64,000 nucleotides of DNA from Thalassocella blandensis (GCA_902141825.1 CABFPG010000005.1:186001-250000); one strand, 5' to 3'. Shown: positions 1 through 9,793, counted from the first letter of the stretch. The notes: generated by a model not told the origin, from the sequence alone. Numbers and translations are program-made.

Positions 1-864
1 GACACAGTGCTGTTAGACTGGATAAGTGAGCATGTCAGTTTCCCCTCTAGTATGGTTGATCGCATCGTCCCTGCGATGAACTCAGAAGCAAGACATCTGT
101 TAGAGCACACGTTAGGACATTCCGACGCCTGCGGCGTTGTGTGTGAAAACTTCAAACAGTGGGTCATTGAAGATAACTTTATAAATGGTCGACCTCAATG
201 GGAAAGCGTTGGGTGCTTGATGGTTGATGTGGTAGCGCCATATGAAATGATAAAGCTGCGTTTGCTGAATGGTGCGCATTCATGGATTGCTTACATCGGA
301 ACTTTGGCAGGCTGTGAAACTGTTGCCGAGGTGATGGCGATACCGGTATTTCAGCAGGCGGTAAAGAGACTGATGTTGGATGAGCAGTCACAGACCGTGG
401 ACATTCCGTCAGGCTTTGAATTATCAAGCTACGCTGATTCGCTATTGCATCGTTTTATGAACGGTTTGCTGCGGCACAAAACCTCACAAATCGCTATGGA
501 TGGAAGCCAGAAAATATCGCAGCGTTGGTTGTTGTCTTTGAAAACGCTGTTGGAAAACGAGAGGGTATGTCCTATGCTGGAGATAGGAATTGCAGCCTGG
601 CTGATATATCTTTCGGGGCGGGATTTGGGTGGAAATGAAATAGATTTTCAAGATCCGCAAAAAGATTATTTTAGGAAAATTTACAAAAATGCTCAGTCAA
701 CAGATACAGCTGCTTTAACAATATTAAGTGAATTCAACGCATTTGAGTGTTCTGTATTCCAGCAAGCAGAATTTCAGCAGCGTATACTCAAACACTGTCA
801 GGGGTTAAGAAGTGTGGGGATTGAGCCGTATGTTGCAAATATACTTGAAACAATAGCTTCATAA
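1..864 (+). CDS. uxuB: Fructuronate reductase (mannitol dehydrogenase family), C-terminal part; 5' end outside window
   Basis: This is the C-terminal 287 residues of a polyol/mannitol dehydrogenase family enzyme. The frame is open to base 1, so the gene begins upstream of the window. Seen in the sequence: a FPSSMVDRIVP block at the left edge, then WVIEDNF, then PYEMIKLRLLNGAHS, which are the conserved substrate- and NAD-proximal blocks of UxuB/MtlD-type dehydrogenases. In family terms the enzyme reduces fructuronate to mannonate with NADH in the cytoplasm. The product next door, UxaC, makes fructuronate from glucuronate, so UxuB is a better call than mannitol or tagaturonate dehydrogenase, though UxaB cannot be excluded from this fragment. 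Confidence 0.85.
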   Translation, partial: DTVLLDWISEHVSFPSSMVDRIVPAMNSEARHLLEHTLGHSDACGVVCENFKQWVIEDNFINGRPQWESVGCLMVDVVAPYEMIKLRLLNGAHSWIAYIGTLAGCETVAEVMAIPVFQQAVKRLMLDEQSQTVDIPSGFELSSYADSLLHRFMNGLLRHKTSQIAMDGSQKISQRWLLSLKTLLENERVCPMLEIGIAAWLIYLSGRDLGGNEIDFQDPQKDYFRKIYKNAQSTDTAALTILSEFNAFECSVFQQAEFQQRILKHCQGLRSVGIEPYVANILETIAS

Positions 865-945
865 AGAATAATAAATATCTGCGTGAAATCAAAAAGTCCT
901 TTAAATTCGATAAGGTCAAAAATTCTGTAAGTTAAAATTGCTCAT

Positions 946-990
946 AGCAAGCTTAGCAAGCTTAGCAAGCTTAGCAAGCTTAGCAAGCAT
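946..990. repeat. Tandem array, 9-bp unit AGCAAGCTT, five copies
   Basis: Four exact copies of AGCAAGCTT and a fifth ending in CAT lie in the 231-bp spacer between uxuB and uxaC. A lone related stretch, CTTAGCAAGC, occurs again at about 3621-3630 after kdgK. No hairpin or promoter could be assigned to the array. Confidence 0.95.
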
Positions 991-1095
991 ATAAAGTATA
1001 AAATATTAACATCGGAATCAGCCCCAACAAAAATCACATTAGAATCCATACCCCTGTATCAATGTCAGCGTCGTCTAAAGCAAAGAGAAGCCCCT

Positions 1096-2508
1096 ATGAA
1101 ACAATTTATGGATGAGCATTTTCTGTTAACCAATACAACAGCACAAAAGTTATTTCATGAATTTGCCAAACACCAACCAATCTATGATTATCATTGTCAC
1201 TTGAGTCCCGCTGACATTGCGAACGATCGAGTATTTAATAGTATCGGAGAATTGTGGCTAGAAGGAGATCATTATAAATGGCGATTAATGCGCGCCGCCG
1301 GTGTGCCGGAAACACTGATTACAGGCAATGCCGATATCAAGGACAAGTATCTTGCCTGGGCCAGTGTAGTGCCGAAATGCATTGGCAATCCGGCCTATCA
1401 CTGGGTGCACCTTGAGCTACAAAAACCTTTTGGGATTGATCATCTGGTGTTTTCGCCAGATACCGCTGAAGAAGTGTGGGCCATTACATCTGAAAAACTA
1501 AAAGCATCCGAGTTTTCTGCCCGCGGATTGTTGCAGCAAATGAATGTTGCCATGGTGGGAACAACGGATGATCCATCCGATAGTCTTGAACACCACAGAA
1601 AAATCCACCAGGATAATATGCTTGTGACAGTGGCACCGTCGTTTCGTCCAGATAAAATCTTTAAAATTGATCGTCATGACTATAAAGATTACATCCATGT
1701 ACTGGAAAAAGTTTCAGGTCAGGATATTCATTCGATGGATACCTTGTTTGCTGCATTGAATCAGCGCCTGGACGTATTCTCTGCCTTGGGCTGTCTCGCT
1801 TCGGATCATGGTATCGAAGTGTTGCGATTTGCAGCCTTGCCTCATGAGCGAGACCTGGACCAGATTCTTTTGAAAGCCTTAACCAATAAAAAAATCTCTG
1901 AGCAGGAACAGGCACAATTTTTTACTGCCGTGATTCTTTGGCTGGCAGAGCAATATGAACAGCGTGGCTGGGCAATGCAGTTGCACATTGGCCCTTTGCG
2001 AAATACCTCCACGCGCATGTTGAAGAGTTTTGGTCCCGATGCCGGATGCGATTCTATGGGTGACAGGCCTTTTGCTTATGAGCTGGCAAAACTACTCAAT
2101 GCAATGGATGTGATGGGCAGACTGCCGAAGACGATTCTCTACCACATTAATCCTGCAGCGAATGAAGTATTGGCCAGCATGGTTGGTAATTTTCAAGGGG
2201 GCGGTATTCCTGGAAAAATGCAGTTTGGTTCTGCCTGGTGGTTCAACGACCAAAAAGATGGCATGGAGCGGCAGTTAGAGCAACTTGCACAGCTTGGTAT
2301 GCTCAGTCAGTTTATTGGAATGTTAACTGACTCCAGAAGTTTTCTTTCTTATTCTCGCCACGAATATTTTCGGCGTATATTGTGCAATAAACTGGGTATG
2401 TGGGTCGAAAGTGGTGAGGCGCCCAATGATATACCCCTGCTCGGTGCAATGGTGCAGGATATTTGCTATCACAATGCTAAACGCTACTTTGCTACAGCCA
2501 ATGCCTGA
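1096..2508 (+). CDS. uxaC: Glucuronate isomerase
   Basis: A 470-residue cytoplasmic enzyme matching the UxaC family over its whole length. It interconverts D-glucuronate with D-fructuronate (and galacturonate with tagaturonate). Seen: the N-terminal metal-site motif [13 protein letters not shown] near residue 30, the WRLMRAAGV segment, the QLHIGPLRN block in the middle, and a C-terminal [17 protein letters not shown] segment typical of the amidohydrolase-like barrel. The length equals the usual 465-470 residues. The ATG is preceded by a GAGAAG sequence. It sits between uxuB and kdgK, so the three steps from fructuronate interconversion to KDG phosphorylation are clustered; mannonate dehydratase (uxuA) is not in the window. 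Confidence 0.97.
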   Translation: MKQFMDEHFLLTNTTAQKLFHEFAKHQPIYDYHCHLSPADIANDRVFNSIGELWLEGDHYKWRLMRAAGVPETLITGNADIKDKYLAWASVVPKCIGNPAYHWVHLELQKPFGIDHLVFSPDTAEEVWAITSEKLKASEFSARGLLQQMNVAMVGTTDDPSDSLEHHRKIHQDNMLVTVAPSFRPDKIFKIDRHDYKDYIHVLEKVSGQDIHSMDTLFAALNQRLDVFSALGCLASDHGIEVLRFAALPHERDLDQILLKALTNKKISEQEQAQFFTAVILWLAEQYEQRGWAMQLHIGPLRNTSTRMLKSFGPDAGCDSMGDRPFAYELAKLLNAMDVMGRLPKTILYHINPAANEVLASMVGNFQGGGIPGKMQFGSAWWFNDQKDGMERQLEQLAQLGMLSQFIGMLTDSRSFLSYSRHEYFRRILCNKLGMWVESGEAPNDIPLLGAMVQDICYHNAKRYFATANA

Positions 2509-2556
2509 ATAAATAATGCTAACCATTTACAAGCTATTAACGAGATTTTGAGTTGT

Positions 2557-3603
2557 ATGAAAAAAATTGCGCTGATCGGTGAGGCCATGATTGAACTGCA
2601 TGGCAAGATGTTTGGTTCGATGCAACAAACCTATGGTGGCGATGTGATTAACACCACCGTGTACCTTGCTCGTCTGCTGCATTACTTTCGGCTCCAGAAT
2701 GAATACTTTCATATCGATGAAAAAAGCGGTGAGCCGCCTGAAGAGCATTCGCAGAACATACCCCGAACCGAAGTCTATTTTGTCAGTGCGGTGGGACGGG
2801 ATATTTTAAGCCAGCAATTACTGCTGAAATGGCAGCATGAACATGTGAACACCAATCTTGTTTTACAGCAGGATGGAAAATCTCCGGGCTTGTATATGAT
2901 CCAGCTTGACGAGAATGGTGAGCGGAGCTTCCAATATTGGCGGCAAGATTCGGCGGCACGTTATATGTTTCAGCACTCGCATATATCAATAGTAGCATCG
3001 CGTTTAGCACAAATGGACAGTATCTATATCAGTGGAATCAGCCTGGCAATTTTATCTGAACCTGATCGACAATCCTGCCTCCAAATGTTGAAAGACCTGC
3101 ATGCCGCTGGGGTCAAAATATTTTTTGATTCCAATTATCGCGCAATACTCTGGGATTCAAGGGAAAGGTGCCAGTACTATTGCCAAGAATTATATGCGCT
3201 CTCCTTTATGGTTATGGCCACAGAGCAGGATGAAAGGGCAATCTGGCAAGCGTGTGATGAGATAGATCTCATCGAGCGAATTCATCGAGCCGGAGCGCCC
3301 CATGTTGTAATTAAACGGGGGAAAGATGGTTGTCTTGCATCGCTGGACGCTGGTAAAGCACCACCAAGGTCGATCTCAGTTGCCGACATTGCGGTTGTCG
3401 ATAGCACTGCCGCTGGAGACGCTTTTAACGCGGGGATAATGGCCGGGCATCTAATGCAGTGGGACTGGCAAGATGCAATCGCTTTGGCTAATGCATTGGC
3501 GGCAGAAGTAATTCAACATCATGGTGCCATTGTGCCTGTGAATGCCATCCAGCAGTTTTGTCGCCAATATCGGCCACACTCCCTCTTTCATTTCTCATCG
3601 TAA
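2557..3603 (+). CDS. kdgK: 2-dehydro-3-deoxygluconokinase (PfkB family)
   Basis: A ribokinase/PfkB-family sugar kinase that phosphorylates 2-keto-3-deoxygluconate to KDPG with ATP, feeding the Entner-Doudoroff aldolase. Seen: N-terminal KKIALIGEAMIEL, a YGGDVINTTVYLARL substrate loop, and near the C-terminus the PfkB signature with DSTAAGDAFNAG, which holds the catalytic aspartate and anion hole. The ATG at 2557 is preferred over a TTG three codons upstream because family members begin with M(K)xIALIGE. It follows uxaC by 48 bp on the same strand and is probably co-transcribed. At 348 residues it is somewhat longer than the usual 310-320; an extra segment rich in charged residues (DEKSGEPPEEHSQNIPRTE, about residues 50-70) accounts for part of this. 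Confidence 0.9.
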   Translation: MKKIALIGEAMIELHGKMFGSMQQTYGGDVINTTVYLARLLHYFRLQNEYFHIDEKSGEPPEEHSQNIPRTEVYFVSAVGRDILSQQLLLKWQHEHVNTNLVLQQDGKSPGLYMIQLDENGERSFQYWRQDSAARYMFQHSHISIVASRLAQMDSIYISGISLAILSEPDRQSCLQMLKDLHAAGVKIFFDSNYRAILWDSRERCQYYCQELYALSFMVMATEQDERAIWQACDEIDLIERIHRAGAPHVVIKRGKDGCLASLDAGKAPPRSISVADIAVVDSTAAGDAFNAGIMAGHLMQWDWQDAIALANALAAEVIQHHGAIVPVNAIQQFCRQYRPHSLFHFSS

Positions 3604-3792
3604 GGGATGGAATATTCAACTTAGCAAGCAAAATGCCACGGTTGGTACGTCACTGTGCCCTGTTGAATTCGCGCGCTATCAGGCCCTGCTTAACGTATAT
3701 TAACGCGACAAACGGGACCGAATCACCCTGTTAAATCAGCGTCAGTTCTGTAGAATAATTCATCGACAATAAAGAATGTGAAATTCAGCCGT

Positions 3793-3854
3793 GATACCGC
3801 GGAAGCTAGATTCCGGGATATGTATTTTCTGGGGTAGCTGCTAAGCTGAAATAC
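3793..3854. promoter_or_regulatory. Two adjacent inverted repeats upstream of the GH5 gene
   Basis: Two dyads sit within the 100 bp before the GH5 start. The first (about 3800-3816) has CGGAA/TTCCG arms around a 6-base loop, inside a looser GATA...TATC symmetry. The second has GTATTT at 3822-3827 and AAATAC at 3849-3854, with further TAGC/GCT pairing inside. They could be operators or leader hairpins. No regulator is identified. Confidence 0.35.
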
Positions 3855-3894
3855 ATCCTATAACAATAATGATGTGGTGAAGATATCTAACGCT

Positions 3895-5181
3895 ATGAAT
3901 ATTTCTCTTAAAAAACCTCTTTTGAACATGGTTTTGTTAAGCCTAGTGACGCTGTCGGCATATACCTATGCTGGCGAAGCTCAAAGTTACCTGCAGGTCG
4001 ACGGCCGTTGGCTGGTGGATAATAATGGTCACAAAGTCGTATTACGTGGTTTTGGGCTTGGGGGATGGATGCTGCCCGAAGGGTACATGCTTGAGTTTCC
4101 AAATCCTTACTCGTCGCCAACAAAAATTCGTGAAGCGGTGGTAGATTTAACTGGTGAGAAAGCTGCGACAAAGTTTTTTGAACTTTATGAATCCAACTAT
4201 GTGACTCAGCAGGATTTAGCCAAAGTAAAATCCTGGGGGTTTAATTCTATCCGCATTGCGTTTAATGCCAATCGTATTTTGCCGCCGGCTAAACAAAAAG
4301 ATCCGGAGCAATTAGTCTTTGATGAGAGTGGTATGGCGTTGTTAGACAAAGCCGTACGCTGGTCTGCGCAGCAGGAATTGTACGTCATTCTTGATATGCA
4401 TGGTGCTCCCGGTGGTCAGAGCAGTCACAATATCGCAGATGCAGTCGATGGTGCATTACTATGGGAAAAGCCTGAAATATACCAACCCCGAACCATTGCG
4501 CTTTGGCAGGCCTTAGCGAAACGGTATAACGAAAATCCCTGGGTGATTGGCTATGATTTGATTAATGAACCGATTTTGCCTGGCACGGAAGAGCTAGGAT
4601 GGGAAAAACTGGAACAACACAATAATCAACCCCTGCGCGATTTGTATGGGCGTTTGACGCAGGCGATTCGTGAGATTGATCAGGGTAAAAAAATACTGTT
4701 CATCGAAGGTGGTTTCTGGGCGCAGCAGTTTAAAGATCTAACCCCACCCTGGGATGACAACATGGTCTATACCTTCCATGCCTACCCGGCACCGAGCAAA
4801 GTGGAGCAACTGCCAAAATATGTTAAGGAATTGCATGCAGCAGGTTATCCCATTTGGTTTGGTGAAGGTGGGGAAAACTACAGTAAATTAAAATGGCAGG
4901 AATGGCTTGAGCACAACCGTGCATTTACCTCAATGTTAGAAAAAGAAACCGTGGGTTGGAGTTGGTGGACAACGAAAAAGTTTTCCCGAACCACACAGCC
5001 GTGGCAATGTTTTCTTCCTGAAAAGTTCAGCCTGATTCGCAACTATCTTGCTGGACATGGCCCCAAGCCAAGTCAGGCGGAGGCACAAAAAATTCTATTT
5101 GCTTATGTGAAAAATCTGCAAACAAAGCGGTGTGAGTTTATCCCGGAAATGCTGCAGTCCATTGGCGGAAAATTAAAGTAG
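3895..5181 (+). CDS. Secreted glycoside hydrolase family 5 protein
   Basis: A 428-residue predicted secreted glycosidase. Residues 1-26 form a signal peptide (MNISLKKPLL start, hydrophobic core, cleavage near TYA-GEA). A single GH5 TIM-barrel domain fills the rest. Seen: RGFGLGGWM near residue 51, GFNSIRIAFNA at strand 3, LDMHGAPGGQ near residue 167, the acid/base glutamate E225 in DLINEP, FHAYP near residue 294, and a likely nucleophile E324 in WFGEGGE. The family is retaining and cleaves beta-linked glucans, mannans or xylans; the subfamily and substrate cannot be set by eye. There is no carbohydrate-binding module. The ATG at 3895 is chosen because GGTGAAGA lies upstream and the signal peptide starts there; a GTG at 3874 is possible. 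Confidence 0.85.
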   Translation: MNISLKKPLLNMVLLSLVTLSAYTYAGEAQSYLQVDGRWLVDNNGHKVVLRGFGLGGWMLPEGYMLEFPNPYSSPTKIREAVVDLTGEKAATKFFELYESNYVTQQDLAKVKSWGFNSIRIAFNANRILPPAKQKDPEQLVFDESGMALLDKAVRWSAQQELYVILDMHGAPGGQSSHNIADAVDGALLWEKPEIYQPRTIALWQALAKRYNENPWVIGYDLINEPILPGTEELGWEKLEQHNNQPLRDLYGRLTQAIREIDQGKKILFIEGGFWAQQFKDLTPPWDDNMVYTFHAYPAPSKVEQLPKYVKELHAAGYPIWFGEGGENYSKLKWQEWLEHNRAFTSMLEKETVGWSWWTTKKFSRTTQPWQCFLPEKFSLIRNYLAGHGPKPSQAEAQKILFAYVKNLQTKRCEFIPEMLQSIGGKLK

Positions 5182-5211
5182 TGCCATATTTCAGCTTGTC
5201 AAAACCGCAAT

Positions 5212-5580
5212 TTACTCCAGCGGCAAGGTGCAAATGGAATTAGCGCCTTGCAGTGCATCGGATTTACTGCGGAATAATTTTACCGCATTGGGTAGAATGA
5301 GTAATACCTGTTCTCTGGCTAATCCCACATAGCCTGCGCGATGTTCCAGTACTACTGGGTGATCAATATCAAAACTGAAATTTTCGATGTTGACCAACTG
5401 GATCAGTCCATTCCCGAGTGGGTCGGAGATAGAGCGACTGTCTTTGTACAAGGCCAGGGATTTTTCACCAATCACCAGCACTGTACTATTGCTTAAATGT
5501 AGAATTTCAATTTGTTGTGCGTTAATAACACTGCGTTCAATATGCCTGACAATATCGGAAGAGCCTTCGAGCAACATCAC
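5212..5580 (-). CDS. Small protein of unknown function
   Basis: A 122-residue unrecognised protein, convergent with the GH5 gene and ending only 30 bp from it. It begins MMLLEGSSDIVRHIE and has alternating hydrophobic strands (IEILHLSNSTVLVIGEKSLALY, broken in places by charged residues) that suggest a small all-beta or alpha/beta fold. No signal peptide or membrane segment is visible, so it is probably cytoplasmic. A GGAG sequence 8 bases before the first ATG supports the start. No conserved motif is recognised and the neighbours do not point to a function. Confidence 0.65.
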   Translation of the reverse strand: MMLLEGSSDIVRHIERSVINAQQIEILHLSNSTVLVIGEKSLALYKDSRSISDPLGNGLIQLVNIENFSFDIDHPVVLEHRAGYVGLAREQVLLILPNAVKLFRSKSDALQGANSICTLPLE

Positions 5581-5820
5581 AGAATCTCCGGTAGTTACTT
5601 ATGATTATGGAGCCGTTATTCGGCTTTTTATATTAGGTGTTCTTGTTGAGGCAGTGCGGTGTTGATGCGCATTTCTTGCCTGGTCAATTTACAGTGGCAG
5701 AGTCCTTTTGCGCTGGTGCTGTCAATGGTTTGAATTCATTGACGATTTAATACTGGTTTTACAGCGATAGCAGGTGGTTTGAAATTTTTGCGTTATGACT
5801 TATTCAATTTTCGCTATTAG

Positions 5821-5874
5821 TTTTCGTAGTTAACTGTCTTTTCGTAGTTAATTTTCTTTTCGTAGTTAACTGTC
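5821..5874. repeat. Tandem array, 18-bp unit, three copies
   Basis: TTTTCGTAGTTAACTGTC occurs at 5821-5838 and 5857-5874, with a diverged copy (AATTTTC ending) at 5839-5856. The units are exactly adjacent. Each of the two outer copies contains the palindrome GTTAAC. Confidence 0.95.
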
Positions 5875-6012
5875 GCAGGCCGTTTAACGCAACTGAAAGT
5901 TTCGCTACGTTTTTCCATCGCTGAGAATTATTTTTCACATATTCAAAAATATAGCAAGTATTAATTGAACTTGTATAACGTATTGAGCGAATTGAGTATC
6001 TTATTGTTTGAA

Positions 6013-6041
6013 ATGTGCCCCGCTTTCACAAGGGGGCACAT
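6013..6041 (-). terminator. Hairpin after the M16 peptidase gene
   Basis: ATGTGCCCC and GGGGCACAT form a perfect 9-bp stem around an 11-base loop, 22 bp past the peptidase stop codon. The following bases on the minus strand are only moderately U-rich, so termination is probable rather than certain. Confidence 0.6.
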
Positions 6042-6063
6042 GATTATTGCGGGTTATTGACTG

Positions 6064-8811
6064 CTATTTCTTGGTGTTGGCCACTTTGGCAAAATCACCT
6101 GCTTTCACAACGGTCATTTGTGCGGGGTCCAAATATTTTTTCATTGCCGCGTTAACTTCTTCCAGTTTTAGTTGGCTCAGGCGATCCTGCAGTTTTTTCT
6201 TATCCAGCATGCTGACACCATCGCTGAGATTTTCGATCAGTATATCTGTCAATTTCGCGTGATCGCTGTATTCAACTTTAATACTGTTGAGTATGGATTC
6301 TTTTGCCAATTCTAGTTCTTCTGCTTTAAACCCTTCGGCAATCGCGCGATTGAGCTCTTCGACAAATGCCTGATGCACTTTTTCTGTGTTTTCGGGTGCG
6401 CTGAATGCATAGCCGAAGAAGCGTCCGTTACTATCCAGGTAACTTACGCGTAGGGCTGCACCGACACCGTAACTCAATCCGTCCTGCTGACGGATTCGAG
6501 TAGCCAGACGGGAGTGTAAAAAGCCGCCGCCAAGCATATGCGTCACTGCGGATAGTGCTGGTGTATCCTTGTCATCTTTGGTGAGGTTTAAATTCAGTCC
6601 CGCAATAAACACGGAGTTTTTCTTATCCGGTGTTTCCACGTTGAATTCTTTGCTTTCAATTTTTTCATATTGACGAATGACGCGCTCGTAAGGCGTTGCA
6701 TTTTTCCAGTCACCAAATAGTGTGGTTATTTGCTGGCTAATAGCATCGGCATCAAAGTCTCCAACGATTGAAGCCTGCATATTACTGGCTCCGTAATGCT
6801 TGCGATAAAACTCCGTGAGGTCTGTAACACGGATGGCTTTTATCGCCGCAATTTTTTCTTCAATGGATTCGGTATAAAACATGTGACCGGGTTTATGGGT
6901 GTTGAAGTGTCGGCTGTAAGTATTGAACGCGAGGGCTTGAGGGTCTGATAAATCTGCTTCCAGGCGCGCCAGCGCCGCACTTTTCAACAGCTCAAACTCT
7001 TTTTCCGGGAAAGTGGGTGTGGTTAAAACTTCATGGATCAGAGTGATAACGTCGGACAGATTTTCCCGCGTGGTTTCATATTTTGCGTAGACGGATTGAC
7101 CACCGCCGCTGATACCACCGCTCGCTTTAAGTTTATCAAATTCATCTTGCAGGGCTTCACGATCGAGACGTTCTATGCCGCGTAAAAACATACTGTTGGC
7201 CATTTCTGCAATGACAGATTTGTTAAACAGCGAAGTTTCATTGCCGTAGCCCAGACGCATTTCTACAACCACTGATTCTCCGCGTGTTTTAATCGGTAGG
7301 GCGGCAATCTGGATACCTTTTTTCTTGCTTAATTGTAAACGGCTCTGGATGTTTTCAGGAGTAGCGTTAAACAGTTCACCCTGTGCAATTTGTTTGCGTC
7401 CTTTGTAACCGTCAACCAGTTCGGCAGTGGCAGGGGCCGCGCTGATGGTTGCGCGCTTAGGTGCGCTGGTGGGGATGAATTTGCCTAGTGTACGGTTGGA
7501 ACGTACCAGATAATGTTGTGCAACACGTTGTACATCTTCCTGTGTGACTTCTTCCAGTTGATCCCGCGCGATAAACAATAATCGCCAGTCGCCAATGCCG
7601 ATCCATTCACTTAGTTCAATGGAAATATCTTGAGAGGAGTTGAACGAAAGTTCGATGTGCTTCAGCAGTTTACGTTTGGCTCGATCGACTTCTTCATCGG
7701 TAATGGGGTGTTTTTCGAAGTCCTCAACGGTGTCAAGTAAAGCGGACTGACTCTCGTTTAAGTCCATCTTCATATCCGCTTCAACATTGAAATACAGCAG
7801 ACTGGCATCCTGTTGAAAATTAGGCCAGGCCCAGGTTGAGGTGGCGAGTTTATTTTCGACCAGGTTTTTATGCAGACGGCCACTTGGGCTGTCTCCCAGA
7901 ATTTGTGCAAGCACGTTGATAGCGGGTGCGTCTGGGTGGCTGGCAGAGGGGATGTGGTACGCGGCCGATACGACCTGCTCACTACCGACACGGCGCAGTA
8001 CAACGCTGCGTTCTCCGTCTTGCACAGGGTCTTTCGTGTAGAAGTGTTCGAGTGTGCGTTTAGGCTTTTTCAGTTTGCCAAAATATTTTTTGATGAGTTT
8101 CAGAGTGTTGGCTTCATCAATATTCCCGGCCACAATCAAAGTGGCGTTATCTGGCTGGTAGTACTTTTGGTAGAAAGCCTGCAGTCTTTCGATATTGACG
8201 TTTTCTATGTCTGATCGCGCTCCGATTGTGCTGTTGCCATAGTTGTGCCAGTCAAAAGCGTTTTGGTACACGCGCTGCAGTAAAATGCGTTGAGGGCTGT
8301 TTTCTCCGATTTCAAACTCGTTGCGAACCACCGTCATTTCGCTGTCGAGATCTTCTTTTGCCACGAACGAGTTCACCATTCGATCCGCTTCCAGTGACAG
8401 TGCCCATCGCAGATTCTCTTCTGAGGCTTTGAACGTTTCGTAGTAATTGGTTCGTTCGAGCCAGGTCGTGCCATTGGCTTTAGCACCATGGGCCGTCAGT
8501 TCTGCCGGGATATCACGGTGTTTTGGCGTTCCTTTAAAGAGTAAGTGTTCCAGTAAGTGCGCCATTCCAGTTTCGCCATAGTTTTCATGCTTGGAACCGA
8601 CACGGTAAGTAATATTGACGGTGATAGTGTCTTTGCTGTTATCGGGAAACAGTAATACCTGCATTCCATTGTTCATCTGATATTCTGTAATGCCTTCAAT
8701 GGAGCGTACTTTCTCCAGCTTGGCTGCAGTTACGCTTGCTGAAAACGTAATGCAAAGTGCCAGCAGCAGTAAGTTCAGCCAGCTTCCCGTTGTGCTTGTG
8801 TGTTTAGTCAT
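6064..8811 (-). CDS. Periplasmic M16 family zinc peptidase (pitrilysin/insulinase type)
   Basis: A 915-residue full-length M16B-type peptidase. Residues 1-30 are a signal peptide ending SASVTAA, so it should act in the periplasm. The inverted zinc motif HLLEH is at residues 85-89 and the third ligand is E165 in VVRNE, a separation of 75 residues as expected for the family. A second, catalytically silent M16 half follows, including an RxxxGLSYGVGA segment near residue 790 typical of the C-terminal half that helps bind peptide. Both halves being in one chain is like E. coli PqqL or Ptr-type enzymes rather than two-gene M16 pairs. The gene is transcribed away from the Arg/His-rich protein gene with 280 bp between the two starts. 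Confidence 0.93.
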   Translation of the reverse strand: MTKHTSTTGSWLNLLLLALCITFSASVTAAKLEKVRSIEGITEYQMNNGMQVLLFPDNSKDTITVNITYRVGSKHENYGETGMAHLLEHLLFKGTPKHRDIPAELTAHGAKANGTTWLERTNYYETFKASEENLRWALSLEADRMVNSFVAKEDLDSEMTVVRNEFEIGENSPQRILLQRVYQNAFDWHNYGNSTIGARSDIENVNIERLQAFYQKYYQPDNATLIVAGNIDEANTLKLIKKYFGKLKKPKRTLEHFYTKDPVQDGERSVVLRRVGSEQVVSAAYHIPSASHPDAPAINVLAQILGDSPSGRLHKNLVENKLATSTWAWPNFQQDASLLYFNVEADMKMDLNESQSALLDTVEDFEKHPITDEEVDRAKRKLLKHIELSFNSSQDISIELSEWIGIGDWRLLFIARDQLEEVTQEDVQRVAQHYLVRSNRTLGKFIPTSAPKRATISAAPATAELVDGYKGRKQIAQGELFNATPENIQSRLQLSKKKGIQIAALPIKTRGESVVVEMRLGYGNETSLFNKSVIAEMANSMFLRGIERLDREALQDEFDKLKASGGISGGGQSVYAKYETTRENLSDVITLIHEVLTTPTFPEKEFELLKSAALARLEADLSDPQALAFNTYSRHFNTHKPGHMFYTESIEEKIAAIKAIRVTDLTEFYRKHYGASNMQASIVGDFDADAISQQITTLFGDWKNATPYERVIRQYEKIESKEFNVETPDKKNSVFIAGLNLNLTKDDKDTPALSAVTHMLGGGFLHSRLATRIRQQDGLSYGVGAALRVSYLDSNGRFFGYAFSAPENTEKVHQAFVEELNRAIAEGFKAEELELAKESILNSIKVEYSDHAKLTDILIENLSDGVSMLDKKKLQDRLSQLKLEEVNAAMKKYLDPAQMTVVKAGDFAKVANTKK

Positions 8812-9024
8812 TTCACCGTCCAGTTTCTTATTTGTTGAGTTCGCTCTTTATTCCAGTTTAACGCGCTAAAATATACTCGATAATAGCGTTATAAGGGTTT
8901 GCCTGTGATGAGGCTTTGTGAGTATCGCGACTTTAGCATTATTCGCTCGCTTGTAGACGGCGCAGGAAACCTTGTGGTTCCAAATTTCTCGATTTACTGT
9001 CTTTTTTGCGGGCAATTCTCAGGG

Positions 9025-9046
9025 TTCAGCTTAGATTCAGGCTAAG
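9025..9046 (+). promoter_or_regulatory. 11-bp direct repeat upstream of the Arg/His-rich protein gene
   Basis: TTCAGCTTAGA is followed directly by TTCAGGCTAAG, two half-sites with an 11-bp pitch, 46 bp before the ATG. OmpR-family response regulators bind direct repeats with this spacing. The assignment to such a regulator is inference. Confidence 0.35.
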
Positions 9047-9091
9047 ACTTATACACTGTGTGCAACGATGACAAGAAAGAGGGGTTGTGAG

Positions 9092-9781
9092 ATGAAAATT
9101 ACCTGGATTTTCTTTGCGGGAAGCCTGGCGCTGTTTTCATTCAGTGTGGTGGATGCACAGGCAGCAGGGGGCGATCAACATGCCAATAGAAAAACGGCGG
9201 TGAACGAGCGTAAAACCATTAAGCGCGATGTCCGTCAGGATCGTCGGGAAGATCGCCACGTCAGTCGGCACGATGAGCGACGTCGATCTGATTATCGCGA
9301 TGGGCGGAATGACCCGCGTCGATCTCACGATCGTCAAGAAGATCGCAAGAATGTGAAGCACGATGATCGCAGAGCACACCAAGACCGACATCGTGAGAGT
9401 AAGCATTCACCTTCGCGGCATGTCGAGAATAAGCATCGCTCAAATCACCCAGCAAGCCGACCTCATAACGAGCATAAATGGAATGCCCACCACGACCGAA
9501 ATCGCTGGGTAAAACACTATCATGGGCACAAGAAATTTCGCACGACTTACTGGTCTTCCGGGCACCATCACCATACTAAGTACTGTGGTCACGGACATCA
9601 CTTCGACCATGATTTTGCCTATCTGGCCAGTGGTTTGATTCTCGGCGGGATAATCAATCACACCTTCTTCGATGGTGGTTACAGTTACTATGGTAGTAAC
9701 CGTTGGGGCGATTGCTACAAAGTATCCATTCACCGTGGGCGAGAGAATTACACGCGAGTTCCGGATTACATGTGTTACTAG
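9092..9781 (+). CDS. Secreted protein rich in Arg, His and Asp
   Basis: A 229-residue unrecognised protein. Residues 1-24 are a clear signal peptide (MKITWIFFAGSLALFSF then VVDAQAA). Residues about 30-130 are very hydrophilic and low in complexity, dominated by D, R, H, K and E with recurrent DRR, RHD and DRH steps. A His cluster (SSGHHHHTKYCGHGHHFDHD) follows, then a short hydrophobic stretch YLASGLILGGIINHTFF and a C-terminal GDCYKV...YMCY part with two cysteines. This composition suits binding of metals or polyanions in the periplasm, but that is inference. The start is the second ATG, with AGAGGGG 8 bases upstream; the first ATG would add eight charged residues ahead of the signal peptide. 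Confidence 0.75.
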   Translation: MKITWIFFAGSLALFSFSVVDAQAAGGDQHANRKTAVNERKTIKRDVRQDRREDRHVSRHDERRRSDYRDGRNDPRRSHDRQEDRKNVKHDDRRAHQDRHRESKHSPSRHVENKHRSNHPASRPHNEHKWNAHHDRNRWVKHYHGHKKFRTTYWSSGHHHHTKYCGHGHHFDHDFAYLASGLILGGIINHTFFDGGYSYYGSNRWGDCYKVSIHRGRENYTRVPDYMCY

Positions 9782-9793
9782 GTTGCTGTTTTG

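Larger units (their letters stand above)
5581..6063. other. Spacer between two leftward genes
   Basis: This 483-bp stretch holds an 18-bp tandem array and a hairpin at its right end, both listed separately. Open frames here are short and overlap the coding start of the small gene. I see no RNA gene. Confidence 0.6.

Noticed and set aside
946-990. CRISPR array reading of the 9-bp repeats
   Set aside because: Units are directly adjacent with no spacers and far too short; no cas gene is present.
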